A stretch of 64,000 nucleotides of DNA, from the NCBI GenBank assembly GCA_038243605.1, contig JBBSQX010000011.1, positions 28,905 to 92,904 of the forward strand. Direction: 5' to 3'. A program made the translations under genes and the position numbers. The notes under the pieces are model-generated. The model was not told the DNA's origin. It did not search any database and saw only the letters and a list, made by a program, of their open reading frames with translations. The DNA is from Terrimesophilobacter sp038243605. Its GTDB lineage: Bacteria > Actinomycetota > Actinomycetes > Actinomycetales > Microbacteriaceae. The stretch's first letter is position 1. Each line of letters starts with the position of its first letter. Of this stretch, positions 53,957 to 61,492 are shown in pieces.

Positions 53957-55011
53957 TTCGTCAATCCGTTCTCAAACGCCGCAGATTCTCGCTGCGCTTT
54001 CGTGCGTTCACCCTCAGCGCCCCTAGGCGGCCACAGTCCTTGCGGACGGAACACCATCACGATCACCAACAAAACACCAAAAAGCAGGTAGCGGTACTCA
54101 GAGAAGTCACGCAGCAACTCAGGTAGCAAGCTGATGGCGACCGCACCAAGCACGACGCCCTTCATGTTGCCCATACCGCCGAGCACCACCGCCATCAGCA
54201 CGAGCGCTGACTGAAGGAATAAGAAGCTGGGGGGTGAAATGGCCGTGAGGTGTGAGGCGAACAGCATGCCACCGAATCCGCCCCAGATCGCGCCAAAGAT
54301 GTAGGCGAGCAGCTTCACCTTGTAGGTGTGGATGCCCATGGCTTCCGCGGCATCTTCGTCTTCTTTCACGAACTTCCAGGCTCGCCCAAGACGCGACTTT
54401 CCGAGCCTTGCCGCCGCAAGCACGAGGCCGGCAACGATGACAACTGTGAGGTAGTAGAAGAGCACGGGGGTTTGAAAGTCGATATTCCCAATTACGAGAA
54501 AGCTAGGGATGTTGTAGATACCCTGCGGACCACCCGTGATGGTGAGGTTCTGCGCCGTAATGCGCGTGATCTCACCAAACCCGAGTGTCACGATAGCCAA
54601 ATAGTCACTGCGAAGTCGTAGCGTCGGCGCCCCAATAATGAGGCCAGCGAGAACACACATCACCACCACAGCGGGGAGCGTGAACAGTACTGGCAACTCG
54701 AAGGCCTTTGAGAGAATCCCCGCCGTATACGCGCCGACCGCGAGGAAGGCGATGTAGCCAAGATCAAGAAGCCCGCAATATCCGACCACAATGTTGAGGC
54801 CGGCGGCAAGAACAACGAAAATTGCCGCCGTCGTGAAGATGTTGAGCGAATATGTGGAGGCACTAATGAACGGCATTAGCAGGGCGACAGCAAATGCAGC
54901 CAACCCAATGTATTTGTTCTCAAAAACGTAGGCGACCCAGGCCGCAGGGCCCTTCTTCTTTGTCACAGCTTCCACGGTGTGGATGCTCTCGGTGCTGTTA
55001 TCGATTGTCAT
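53953..55011 (-). CDS. Branched-chain amino acid-type ABC permease (LivM-like), hydroxyproline island
   Basis: From the ATG at 55011, sharing one base with the livH stop (TGATG), the permease has 352 residues. A polar N-terminus of about 35 residues precedes about ten helices. The LivM hallmark is GYCGLLDLGYIAFLAVGAYT near residue 80-100, and the cytoplasmic coupling loop reads FVKEDEDAAEAMGIHTYKVK. It ends with an Arg/Glu/Lys-rich tail. Operon position between LivH and LivG indicates one importer, probably for hydroxyproline. Confidence 0.9.
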   Translation of the reverse strand: MTIDNSTESIHTVEAVTKKKGPAAWVAYVFENKYIGLAAFAVALLMPFISASTYSLNIFTTAAIFVVLAAGLNIVVGYCGLLDLGYIAFLAVGAYTAGILSKAFELPVLFTLPAVVVMCVLAGLIIGAPTLRLRSDYLAIVTLGFGEITRITAQNLTITGGPQGIYNIPSFLVIGNIDFQTPVLFYYLTVVIVAGLVLAAARLGKSRLGRAWKFVKEDEDAAEAMGIHTYKVKLLAYIFGAIWGGFGGMLFASHLTAISPPSFLFLQSALVLMAVVLGGMGNMKGVVLGAVAISLLPELLRDFSEYRYLLFGVLLVIVMVFRPQGLWPPRGAEGERTKAQRESAAFENGLTK

Positions 55012-55925
55012 CACACACGCTCCGTCACGCGCTCGCCGAGAATTCCGGTGGGGCGCAGGGTAAGGAAGAGGATAAGAACAGCGAACGCGAACGCATCCCG
55101 CCACTGCCCACCGACGATCTCAGAACCGAAGGCTTCGACGAGACCAAGAACGAGACCACCGAGCATGGCTCCTCGAATGTTGCCAATACCGCCGATCACC
55201 GCCGCCGTGAAGGCTTTGAGGCCGATGATGAACCCCATGAGGAAGCTGATATTGCCGTAATACGCACCCGCCATCACGCCCGCCGCGCCAGCCAAAGCAG
55301 ATCCGATGAAGAACGTGCGGCTGATCACCGAGTTCACGTTGACTCCCATCAGAAGGGAGCCCTTCATGTCGAGCGAGATCGAGCGCATTGCCCGCCCCGT
55401 CGATGTTCCGCGAATGTAGCGATCGAGTGCGAACATGAGCACACCCGCAATGAGCATGAGGATGATCTGTGGAACAGTCACCCTCGCACCGAGCATGAAC
55501 AGGGTCTCACCATCAAGTCGCACAGGGAACCCGCGAGGCTTAGATCCAGCGATTGCCGCAACACCGTACTCGAGCGAGAAGGAGGCTCCCACCGCCGTGA
55601 TGAGCACGGCTAATCGTGGAGCCCCTCGAAGAGGTCGATACGCGAGCTTCTCTACTACGACACCGATCGTGCCGGTGAGGAGCATGCTGATCATCATGAC
55701 GACGATGAGCGAGAAGAGCCCCATCATCTGAAATGAGCCACCGAGTGCGGTGAGAAGCGCGTAGCCAATGAAGGCGCCGACCATGTAAATGTCGCCGTGC
55801 GCGAAGTTCAAAAGTTTGATGATGCCGTAGACCATGCTGTAACCCAGCGCGATCAGAGCGTAAAAGGAACCGACGAACAGGCCGTCCCAAATCACTTGTG
55901 GCATATCCGTGAGGATTTGTTCCAT
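55011..55925 (-). CDS. Branched-chain amino acid-type ABC permease (LivH-like), hydroxyproline island
   Basis: This 304-residue permease has eight hydrophobic helices and the family sequence LIALGYSMVYGIIKLLNFAHGD near residue 27-48. The conserved cytoplasmic loop is GRAMRSISLDMKGSLLMGVN. It lies 84 bases after the binding-protein gene, and a large hairpin fills that gap, so expression may be lower than that of the binding protein. It is coupled to LivM by a TGATG overlap. Confidence 0.9.
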   Translation of the reverse strand: MEQILTDMPQVIWDGLFVGSFYALIALGYSMVYGIIKLLNFAHGDIYMVGAFIGYALLTALGGSFQMMGLFSLIVVMMISMLLTGTIGVVVEKLAYRPLRGAPRLAVLITAVGASFSLEYGVAAIAGSKPRGFPVRLDGETLFMLGARVTVPQIILMLIAGVLMFALDRYIRGTSTGRAMRSISLDMKGSLLMGVNVNSVISRTFFIGSALAGAAGVMAGAYYGNISFLMGFIIGLKAFTAAVIGGIGNIRGAMLGGLVLGLVEAFGSEIVGGQWRDAFAFAVLILFLTLRPTGILGERVTERV

Positions 55926-55951
55926 GTTGCCTGCTCCGTTGCAGAGGTCAC

Positions 55952-56000
55952 GGCGGGATGCCGCGGTCGGTGCTCACTCGCTCCGACCGCGGCATCCGCC
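55952..56000 (-). other. Large intercistronic hairpin between binding protein and permease genes
   Basis: GGCGGATGCCGCGGTCGG pairs with CCGACCGCGGCATCCCGCC with a single bulge (18 pairs) around a 12-base loop. There is no T-tract, so it looks like an mRNA-stabilising or processing structure that protects the upstream binding-protein message, as is common in ABC operons. Confidence 0.7.
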
Positions 56001-56009
56001 TTCAGTGAA

Positions 56010-57179
56010 TTACTGGAGGTTGTCGAACAGCTGGAAGTCAGCATCCTTCATGACAAGGATGACGAATCCACCACTGGCCAAGGTGTGATCCTTGGTGAAG
56101 GACAACGGACCGGAGAAGGCCTTGAAGTCCTTGATGCCCTCGAGGGCCTTGATGACGTCGTCGGTGTTCGTGTTGCCTGCTGCTTCGAAAGCGGCGGCAG
56201 CGAGACGAACGGCGTCATAAGACTGTGTCGAGTACGGCTTCGGGTCATCGCCGAATGCCTTCTTGTAGTCGGCGATCCAGCCCTCAGCACCATCGATGGT
56301 GTTCGGGGTCGGGGTCATCGTGGCGTAAACGCCCTCAGCAGCTGCGCCAGCGATCTCGGCGAGCGTGGGGTCGGCACTTCCGTCAGCAACCATGATGTCG
56401 CCCGTGTAACCAGCCTTGCGGAGCTGGTCAATGATCAGTCCACCCTCTTGGTAGTAGCCGGTCCAGTAGACCAGGTCTGCACCAGAACCGTTGATGTCAC
56501 GCACGACGGAGGAGTAGTCGCTCTCACCCGGGTTCACAGAGGTGTTCAGCACAACAGTTGATGCGCCGTCTGCCTTGATCTGCTTCTCGGTCTCTGTCGT
56601 AATGTCCTTCGAGTAGCTGGTGTTGTCATCGACGAGAGCAACAGCCTTGTAGCCCTGCTTCTTGACGAAGTCGAGAGCTGCAGCGGACTGCTGCAGACCG
56701 GTTCCGTTGATCAGGAAGACGCTCTTCAGCTTCTCGTTGACGAGGTCCTGTGAGTTGGCGGCCGGGATGATCATGGGCACGCCGGCCTTGTCGAAGATGG
56801 GAAGCGTGGGGAGAGTTGCGCCGGAGCAGTATCCGCCAACGGAAATGGAGACTCCGCTGGAGACGAGCTTGTTGGCACTGGCGACCGCCTGCTGTGCGTC
56901 ACACGCACCGTCAGCGATCTGAAGCTCAAGCATGCGGCCATCGAGAATGCCGCCAGCTGCGTTGATCTCGTCGACTGCCATCTGTGCGCCGTTGGACATG
57001 CTCGCGCCCGTAGGCGCGCTGCTACCGGATGTCGGAACGATCATGCCGATCTTGATGGGGCCGGAGTCGCTGTCGCCACTGTCGCCACCCCCGAGAAGTC
57101 CGCCGCTACAGGCGGATGTCGCAAGCAGGACTGCTGTGGCTACGCCCAGCACGCCCAAGGTGCGCTTTCCGAAATTCAT
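56010..57179 (-). CDS. Lipoprotein substrate-binding protein, hydroxyproline island
   Basis: From the ATG at 57179 this is a 389-residue lipoprotein with lipobox SACS near residue 24, then a short Gly/Ser/Asp spacer and a type I periplasmic-binding fold (KIGMIVPTSGSSAPTG, GAQMAVDEINAAGGILDG, NTSYSKDITTETEKQI). It belongs to the branched-chain amino acid class. It is the first transporter gene, 107 bases after the GntR gene, and a palindrome (57262-57276) lies upstream. The likely ligand is a hydroxyproline isomer, inferred from neighbours. Confidence 0.9.
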   Translation of the reverse strand: MNFGKRTLGVLGVATAVLLATSACSGGLLGGGDSGDSDSGPIKIGMIVPTSGSSAPTGASMSNGAQMAVDEINAAGGILDGRMLELQIADGACDAQQAVASANKLVSSGVSISVGGYCSGATLPTLPIFDKAGVPMIIPAANSQDLVNEKLKSVFLINGTGLQQSAAALDFVKKQGYKAVALVDDNTSYSKDITTETEKQIKADGASTVVLNTSVNPGESDYSSVVRDINGSGADLVYWTGYYQEGGLIIDQLRKAGYTGDIMVADGSADPTLAEIAGAAAEGVYATMTPTPNTIDGAEGWIADYKKAFGDDPKPYSTQSYDAVRLAAAAFEAAGNTNTDDVIKALEGIKDFKAFSGPLSFTKDHTLASGGFVILVMKDADFQLFDNLQ

Positions 57180-57261
57180 TCTCTGCCTCTTCCGTTGATG
57201 GTGAAAATCTGCCAAAGTGCAGACGGGCTGTGTACCGCCTAAAGACACTTAGCTGCTTGTA

Positions 57262-57276
57262 CAATATGACATGTTA
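57262..57276. promoter_or_regulatory. Operator-like palindrome, site 2 (binding-protein promoter region)
   Basis: CAATATG-A-CATGTTA resembles sites 1 and 3 but has a one-base centre and two mismatches between halves, so it is the weakest of the three. It lies 83 bases upstream of the binding-protein gene and just past the GntR stop. Confidence 0.45.
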
Positions 57277-57286
57277 CTTGCGGGGG

Positions 57287-57961
57287 TCAACCTTGCGCTT
57301 CCGGCGCTGGCCCCCACCACGCGAGAACATGAGCAAAATGCGTGGCCATCAGTGCCTCGAGCGCATCGCCCTCTCCGTGCTCCATGAGGTCAAGCATTTC
57401 GTGATGCTCCCTGCCAGACTTGCTCAGTTCCGGGGTATTCGTCATCTTTGCGAGCCCGACCATCCTCGTCTGCGAGCGCAACTCCTTGACCATAGAAACG
57501 AGTCGGCGGTTTCCGTGAAGCGCCATAAGGCCGAGATGGAACTCGCGGTCGGCCTCGAGAAACTCCATCAGGTTTCCGGCATCCGCATGCTCGCTGATGA
57601 GGTCAGCAAGGTGACGCCACTTCGGCATCTCCTCTGGCGACATCGTCTTCGAGAGCGCCGCCATAATGGGCGCTTCAAGTAGCGTGCGAATTTCGATGAT
57701 CTCCTGAAGGTCGAGCTGACTCACCTCGGTAACACGAAAGCCCTTATTGGCAACCGACTGAACGAATCCACGCTGCTCCAGGTCGAGCATCGCCTCACGA
57801 ACCGGGGTTGCCGACACTTCGAAGTCGGCCGCCAGCACCGGAACCGTCACCATTGTGCCGGGAGCCAGTTCACCAGAAACTATGGCAGCCGCCAGCGTTT
57901 CGCGAATGCGCTCGCGCAAGCTTGCGACCTTATCGACCTTACGAATACTCGAGATACTCAT
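57287..57961 (-). CDS. GntR-family regulator with FCD domain
   Basis: This 224-residue regulator has a winged helix-turn-helix at about residues 12-72 (LRERIRETLAAAIVSGELAPG, then VSATPVREAMLDLEQRGFV) and a C-terminal FCD effector domain with metal-ligand-type His/Asp residues (EADREFHLGLM, HHEMLDLMEHGE). It sits upstream of the transporter operon in the same direction and among the hydroxyproline genes. FCD regulators bind short palindromes and respond to carboxylic or amino acids. It is the natural candidate for binding the three TAATATG-type sites, which I infer rather than see. Confidence 0.93.
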   Translation of the reverse strand: MSISSIRKVDKVASLRERIRETLAAAIVSGELAPGTMVTVPVLAADFEVSATPVREAMLDLEQRGFVQSVANKGFRVTEVSQLDLQEIIEIRTLLEAPIMAALSKTMSPEEMPKWRHLADLISEHADAGNLMEFLEADREFHLGLMALHGNRRLVSMVKELRSQTRMVGLAKMTNTPELSKSGREHHEMLDLMEHGEGDALEALMATHFAHVLAWWGPAPEAQG

Positions 57962-58062
57962 CCTGTTATGAACCTGACGTCGAGCGCCTTGTGGGCGCTG
58001 AGGGGTTTAGTTGCACCATGATACGTGACACTTTCTTACTCTCGAGGATGCCTTCGCACACG

Positions 58063-59178
58063 CTAGCGCCTGTCCTTTGCGTCAACCGAAAACACGGCAT
58101 CCAACGCCGTAGCCGACACCTCGATGCCGAGACCAGGGCCCGTTGGTGCTGACCCGCGCCCACCGACGGAGCGGGGTTGGTACCCGGCCACGTGGCCATC
58201 GGTCCAGTCGTTCATGAAGGAGGCGTTCTGAAAGTTCTCTGGGCGAGTGCTCGCCGCGAGGTGGCTCACAGCCGCCGTGACGATGTCGCCGCCCCAGGTG
58301 TCTTCCACAGACACCATCATGTCGAGCTCCTGCATGAGGTCACGCATGCGTGCCGCCTCTGTCAACCCACCAACGCGGCTGATCTTAATGTTGATCGACA
58401 CCGCGCCAGCCTCGTGCTTTGCACGGAACACATCTGTGGAGTTCAGGATGGATTCGTCGAGCACGAGAGGCAAATCGCTGTGACGCATGACGAACGCGCA
58501 GTCCTGCGTCTCACGGCACGGCTGCTCGATGAAGATGGGGAGCCCCGCCATCTCCTTGAGTGCAATCTGCGCGGCGCGAAGGTTCCAACCGCCGTTCGAA
58601 TCGGCCACGATGATGCTCTCCTGCTCGGCCACCGCGACGACAGCGCGAGTGCGCGCGGCATCGTCGTGTGGATCGTTGCCCACCTTGAGCTGGAACCGAT
58701 GGATGCCGGCCTCCTGACGCGCCACCACGAACTCGGCCATCTCGTCTGGGCTGCGAAGTGGCACGGCTTCGTACAGTGGAAAGTCCTCTTGCAGTACACC
58801 ACCGAGCAGTGCCGAGATCGGCAGCCCCGCCGCTTTGCCCAGGATGTCCCAGCACGCAACATCGATGGCAGACTTCGCGTACCCACCGCCGAGCAACTCG
58901 TGATCCATTGCGCTGCGCACCGACGAGATATTGGTGGGGTCGCACCCGATAATCACCGGGGCGATGGTGTGCAGCGCCGCACGCACCTCACCCCAGTGCG
59001 TGGGAAGGTACCGGTTGCCAAGCGGAGTAATCTCGCCCCAACCCTCTAACCCCTCGTCGGTGCGCACGCGTACGAGGGTGCCGACCTCTGACGTCGCCGC
59101 ACGGCTGCCCGACATCACGTATTCACCGTGCGCGTATTTCAAGTCGTAACCAAAACAATCAACAGCGGTGATCTTCAT
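58063..59178 (-). CDS. Enolase-superfamily dehydratase, candidate cis-3-hydroxy-L-proline dehydratase
   Basis: From the ATG at 59178 (AAAGGA six bases upstream) the protein has 371 residues of the mandelate racemase/muconate lactonising group. The two-domain fold shows the catalytic Lys region FQLKVGND, metal ligands in IVADSNGGW, FIEQPC and LVLDESI, and the second Lys in NIKISRVGGL. Members of this branch include cis-3-hydroxy-L-proline dehydratase and hydroxyproline-betaine epimerase. Neighbours (a second proline-racemase-like enzyme and an ornithine-cyclodeaminase-like reductase) favour the 3-hydroxyproline dehydratase role, giving 1-pyrroline-2-carboxylate. Specificity is not proven by sequence. 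Confidence 0.82.
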   Translation of the reverse strand: MKITAVDCFGYDLKYAHGEYVMSGSRAATSEVGTLVRVRTDEGLEGWGEITPLGNRYLPTHWGEVRAALHTIAPVIIGCDPTNISSVRSAMDHELLGGGYAKSAIDVACWDILGKAAGLPISALLGGVLQEDFPLYEAVPLRSPDEMAEFVVARQEAGIHRFQLKVGNDPHDDAARTRAVVAVAEQESIIVADSNGGWNLRAAQIALKEMAGLPIFIEQPCRETQDCAFVMRHSDLPLVLDESILNSTDVFRAKHEAGAVSINIKISRVGGLTEAARMRDLMQELDMMVSVEDTWGGDIVTAAVSHLAASTRPENFQNASFMNDWTDGHVAGYQPRSVGGRGSAPTGPGLGIEVSATALDAVFSVDAKDRR

Positions 59179-59213
59179 GTGTTGTCCTTTCGCCGCCGGG
59201 CTGCTTTGCACGG

Positions 59214-59268
59214 GGCCGTTTTCGCTCGGCCATACTCGTTGGCCGATTTTCGTTGGTCCATTTTCACG
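59214..59268. repeat. Four imperfect 13-14-bp tandem units in divergent promoter region
   Basis: Units ggccgttttcgctc, ggccatactcgtt, ggccgattttcgtt and ggtccattttcacg follow each other directly between the dehydratase and racemase-like genes. The GGCCNNTTTTCG core repeats, possibly an array of regulator or polymerase contact sites. Confidence 0.6.
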
Positions 59269-59318
59269 GGGCTCGACGTCACTGACTCGCCCGGTTCGGA
59301 AGGGGTCGGATACCATTC

Positions 59319-59335
59319 TAATATGTGGCATATTA
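59319..59335. promoter_or_regulatory. Operator-like palindrome, site 3 (overlaps racemase-like start codon)
   Basis: TAATATG-TGG-CATATTA is a perfect 7-3-7 inverted repeat. Its left half contains the ATG at 59323, so a bound protein would cover the translation start region in DNA and block transcription of the plus-strand operon. Confidence 0.7.
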
Positions 59336-60351
59336 CTAACTCGGTGGGAACGGTGGACTTTCACACCGCCGGCGAACCTTTTCGCATCGTGGAGAAAGGC
59401 GCCCCCGCCCTCGCCGGATCCACCGTGGCCGAGCGCCGCGTGTCAGCACAAAACTCCACTGAGTTCGATCAGGTACGGCAGCTTCTCTGCCAAGAACCGC
59501 GCGGCCACGCCGACATGTACGGCGGGTTCATCGTTCCACCAGATGACGACGGCGCAGACTTCGGCGTACTGTTCTGGCACAAAGACGGGTACTCCACGGC
59601 ATGCGGGCACGGCACCATCGCGCTCGGCGTGTGGGCAGTGCAAAGCAGACGAGTGCAATCAGACCCCGACGGTGTGACCGCTGTGACCATCGATGTGCCA
59701 TCCGGCCGCGTAGTTGCCCGCGTGCACAGCACCGCTGGCACCATCACCCACGTGGTGTTCGAAAACGTCGAGAGCAACGTGGTGGCTACTGGTTTAGAGA
59801 TCGAAACCTCGCGCGGACCGGTCACCGTCGATGTGAGTTTCAGTGGCGCGATTTACGCGTCGGTTTCTGCGGCATCCGTAGGCCTGCAGGTGCGCCCGGC
59901 GGATTACACCGAACTCATCGCGATCGGCCGCGAGATCAAATGGTTGCTCAACGAGCATCCGGTGGCCAAACACGAAGCAGACGACCGGCTCAGCGGAATC
60001 TACGGCACCATCCTGTTTGACGACCTTGGCGACACCCCGGATGGCGTTCATCAGCGCAACGTCACCGTGTTCGCCGACGGCGAGGTCGATCGCTCGCCCT
60101 GCGGCTCCGGCACGGGCGCACGCCTCGCACTCCTTGCCCACTCTGGCCGCCTCGCCGAGGGACAAACTCTCACCCACGACTCGATTGTTGACACACGTTT
60201 TCTTGGCCGTTACCGCACCAGCTCGATCGCTAGTTCCACAGCACTGGGCTTCATCATTCCCGAGGTCGAGGGAATGGCCTACGCGACTGGTACCCACACA
60301 TTCACCCTCGATCAGACCGACCCGGTCGGAACAGGATTCGTACTGCGATGA
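59323..60351 (+). CDS. Proline-racemase-superfamily enzyme, probable 3-hydroxyproline epimerase or dehydratase
   Basis: The protein has 342 residues from the ATG at 59323 (MWHITNSVGTVDFHTAGEPF). Both active-site cysteines are present: TACGHGTIAL near residue 90 and DRSPCGSGTGARL near residue 260. With two Cys the enzyme should be an epimerase/racemase; trans-3-hydroxy-L-proline dehydratases carry Thr at the second site. It may therefore epimerise 3-hydroxyproline (or 4-hydroxyproline) to feed the neighbouring dehydratase. Only moderate similarity to the paralogue at 47359 is seen. The next gene overlaps by four bases. Confidence 0.85.
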   Translation: MWHITNSVGTVDFHTAGEPFRIVEKGAPALAGSTVAERRVSAQNSTEFDQVRQLLCQEPRGHADMYGGFIVPPDDDGADFGVLFWHKDGYSTACGHGTIALGVWAVQSRRVQSDPDGVTAVTIDVPSGRVVARVHSTAGTITHVVFENVESNVVATGLEIETSRGPVTVDVSFSGAIYASVSAASVGLQVRPADYTELIAIGREIKWLLNEHPVAKHEADDRLSGIYGTILFDDLGDTPDGVHQRNVTVFADGEVDRSPCGSGTGARLALLAHSGRLAEGQTLTHDSIVDTRFLGRYRTSSIASSTALGFIIPEVEGMAYATGTHTFTLDQTDPVGTGFVLR

Positions 60352-61274
60352 CAACCCCCACCATTCCCTGGATCAGCGCCGACGAGGTATACCGCCGCAT
60401 GAGCTTCGGTGACGCCGTCAAGGCGTACCACCGCGACCTTCGCGCGGGCGTTGACCCATCGAAGGACCTCCCAAAGCACATCGACAATGTGCACAAGGGT
60501 CAGGTGCTGCAAATGCCGACGCAGAGCGAAGAGTTTCTCGGCGTTAAAGTCGTGACCGTCGCTCCCGGCAACCCAGATCTGGGTCTCGAGCGCATTCAGG
60601 GTCACTACCTCCTGTTTGACACGCCAACGCTCACCCCCCTCGCGATTATGGATGGCGTTGCCCTCACGACGCTTCGCACCCCCGCTGTTTCTGCCGCCGC
60701 GGCCGATCTGCTCGCGCCAGAAGAGTGCGAGCACATGGTGATCTTCGGATACGGGCCACAGGCGTGGGGGCACGTCGAGGCGCTGCGCAGCATCCGTGAC
60801 ATCAAGCGCATCACCCTCGTCGGCCGCAACCGCGACCGCGCACAGGTGCTCGCTGATCAGGTGACCGAGTCCGGCATCCCAACTACCGTTGGCTCACCGG
60901 ATGACGTGAAGGATGCCCAGCTCATCGTGGCCGCGACCACGGCACGCGAGCCCGTCTTTGACGGTTCGCTCGCCCCGATCGACTCCTGCGTGATCGCTGT
61001 CGGTAGCCACGAACTGAACGCCCGCGAACTCGACTCTGGCCTCATCGCACGGTCACAAGTGATCGTCGAAGACCTCGGCCACGTGCAGATTGAAGGCGGC
61101 GACATCATGATGGCCGTGAACGAGGGGGCGATCACACTTGACCACGTCTCGACGATCCGCGACCTCATTACCGGCGCTATTGACGTTGACCGCTCGCGCA
61201 CCCGCGTGTTCAAGAGCTCAGGCATGCCGTGGGAAGACCTCGTCATCGCCGCTGAGGTGTTTCGGCGCGGGTAG
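60348..61274 (+). CDS. Ornithine cyclodeaminase-family protein, candidate 1-pyrroline-2-carboxylate reductase
   Basis: This 308-residue protein of the OCD/mu-crystallin family overlaps the racemase-like gene (ATGA). The N-terminal dimerisation region is followed by the NAD(P)-binding FGYGPQAWGHVEAL near residue 128 and VGRNRDRAQVLA. The C-terminal region has SHELNARELDSGLI and VEDLGHVQIEGGDI. Close relatives reduce 1-pyrroline-2-carboxylate to L-proline using NAD(P)H, the final step of 3-hydroxyproline use. That fits the dehydratase in this island. True ornithine cyclodeaminase or alanine dehydrogenase activity is less likely. Confidence 0.85.
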   Translation: MTTPTIPWISADEVYRRMSFGDAVKAYHRDLRAGVDPSKDLPKHIDNVHKGQVLQMPTQSEEFLGVKVVTVAPGNPDLGLERIQGHYLLFDTPTLTPLAIMDGVALTTLRTPAVSAAAADLLAPEECEHMVIFGYGPQAWGHVEALRSIRDIKRITLVGRNRDRAQVLADQVTESGIPTTVGSPDDVKDAQLIVAATTAREPVFDGSLAPIDSCVIAVGSHELNARELDSGLIARSQVIVEDLGHVQIEGGDIMMAVNEGAITLDHVSTIRDLITGAIDVDRSRTRVFKSSGMPWEDLVIAAEVFRRG

Positions 61275-61492
61275 ATCCGTTCTCCCTGAGCGGGAGGGCT
61301 GCTGCCCAGCTGCCTTCGCGATCCACAGGGAGCGAAACAGCCATTACTGCTATGCTGATCTCACTTGCGAATGCAATTCTTGTGTTCCCTGCGTCGTAGA
61401 ACGCATCACCGCCCATTATCGGGCTGATCTTTTGCTGCGGCGAACAAATCTGGCCATCGCCATGTTTGCCCCCTTGAATCAAAGAAATACCA

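Noticed and set aside
61275..61492. Cold-shock-type leader or tRNA before the helicase
   Set aside because: Only short stems (CTCCC-N5-GGGAG) are present, with no tRNA arms or recognised RNA motif.
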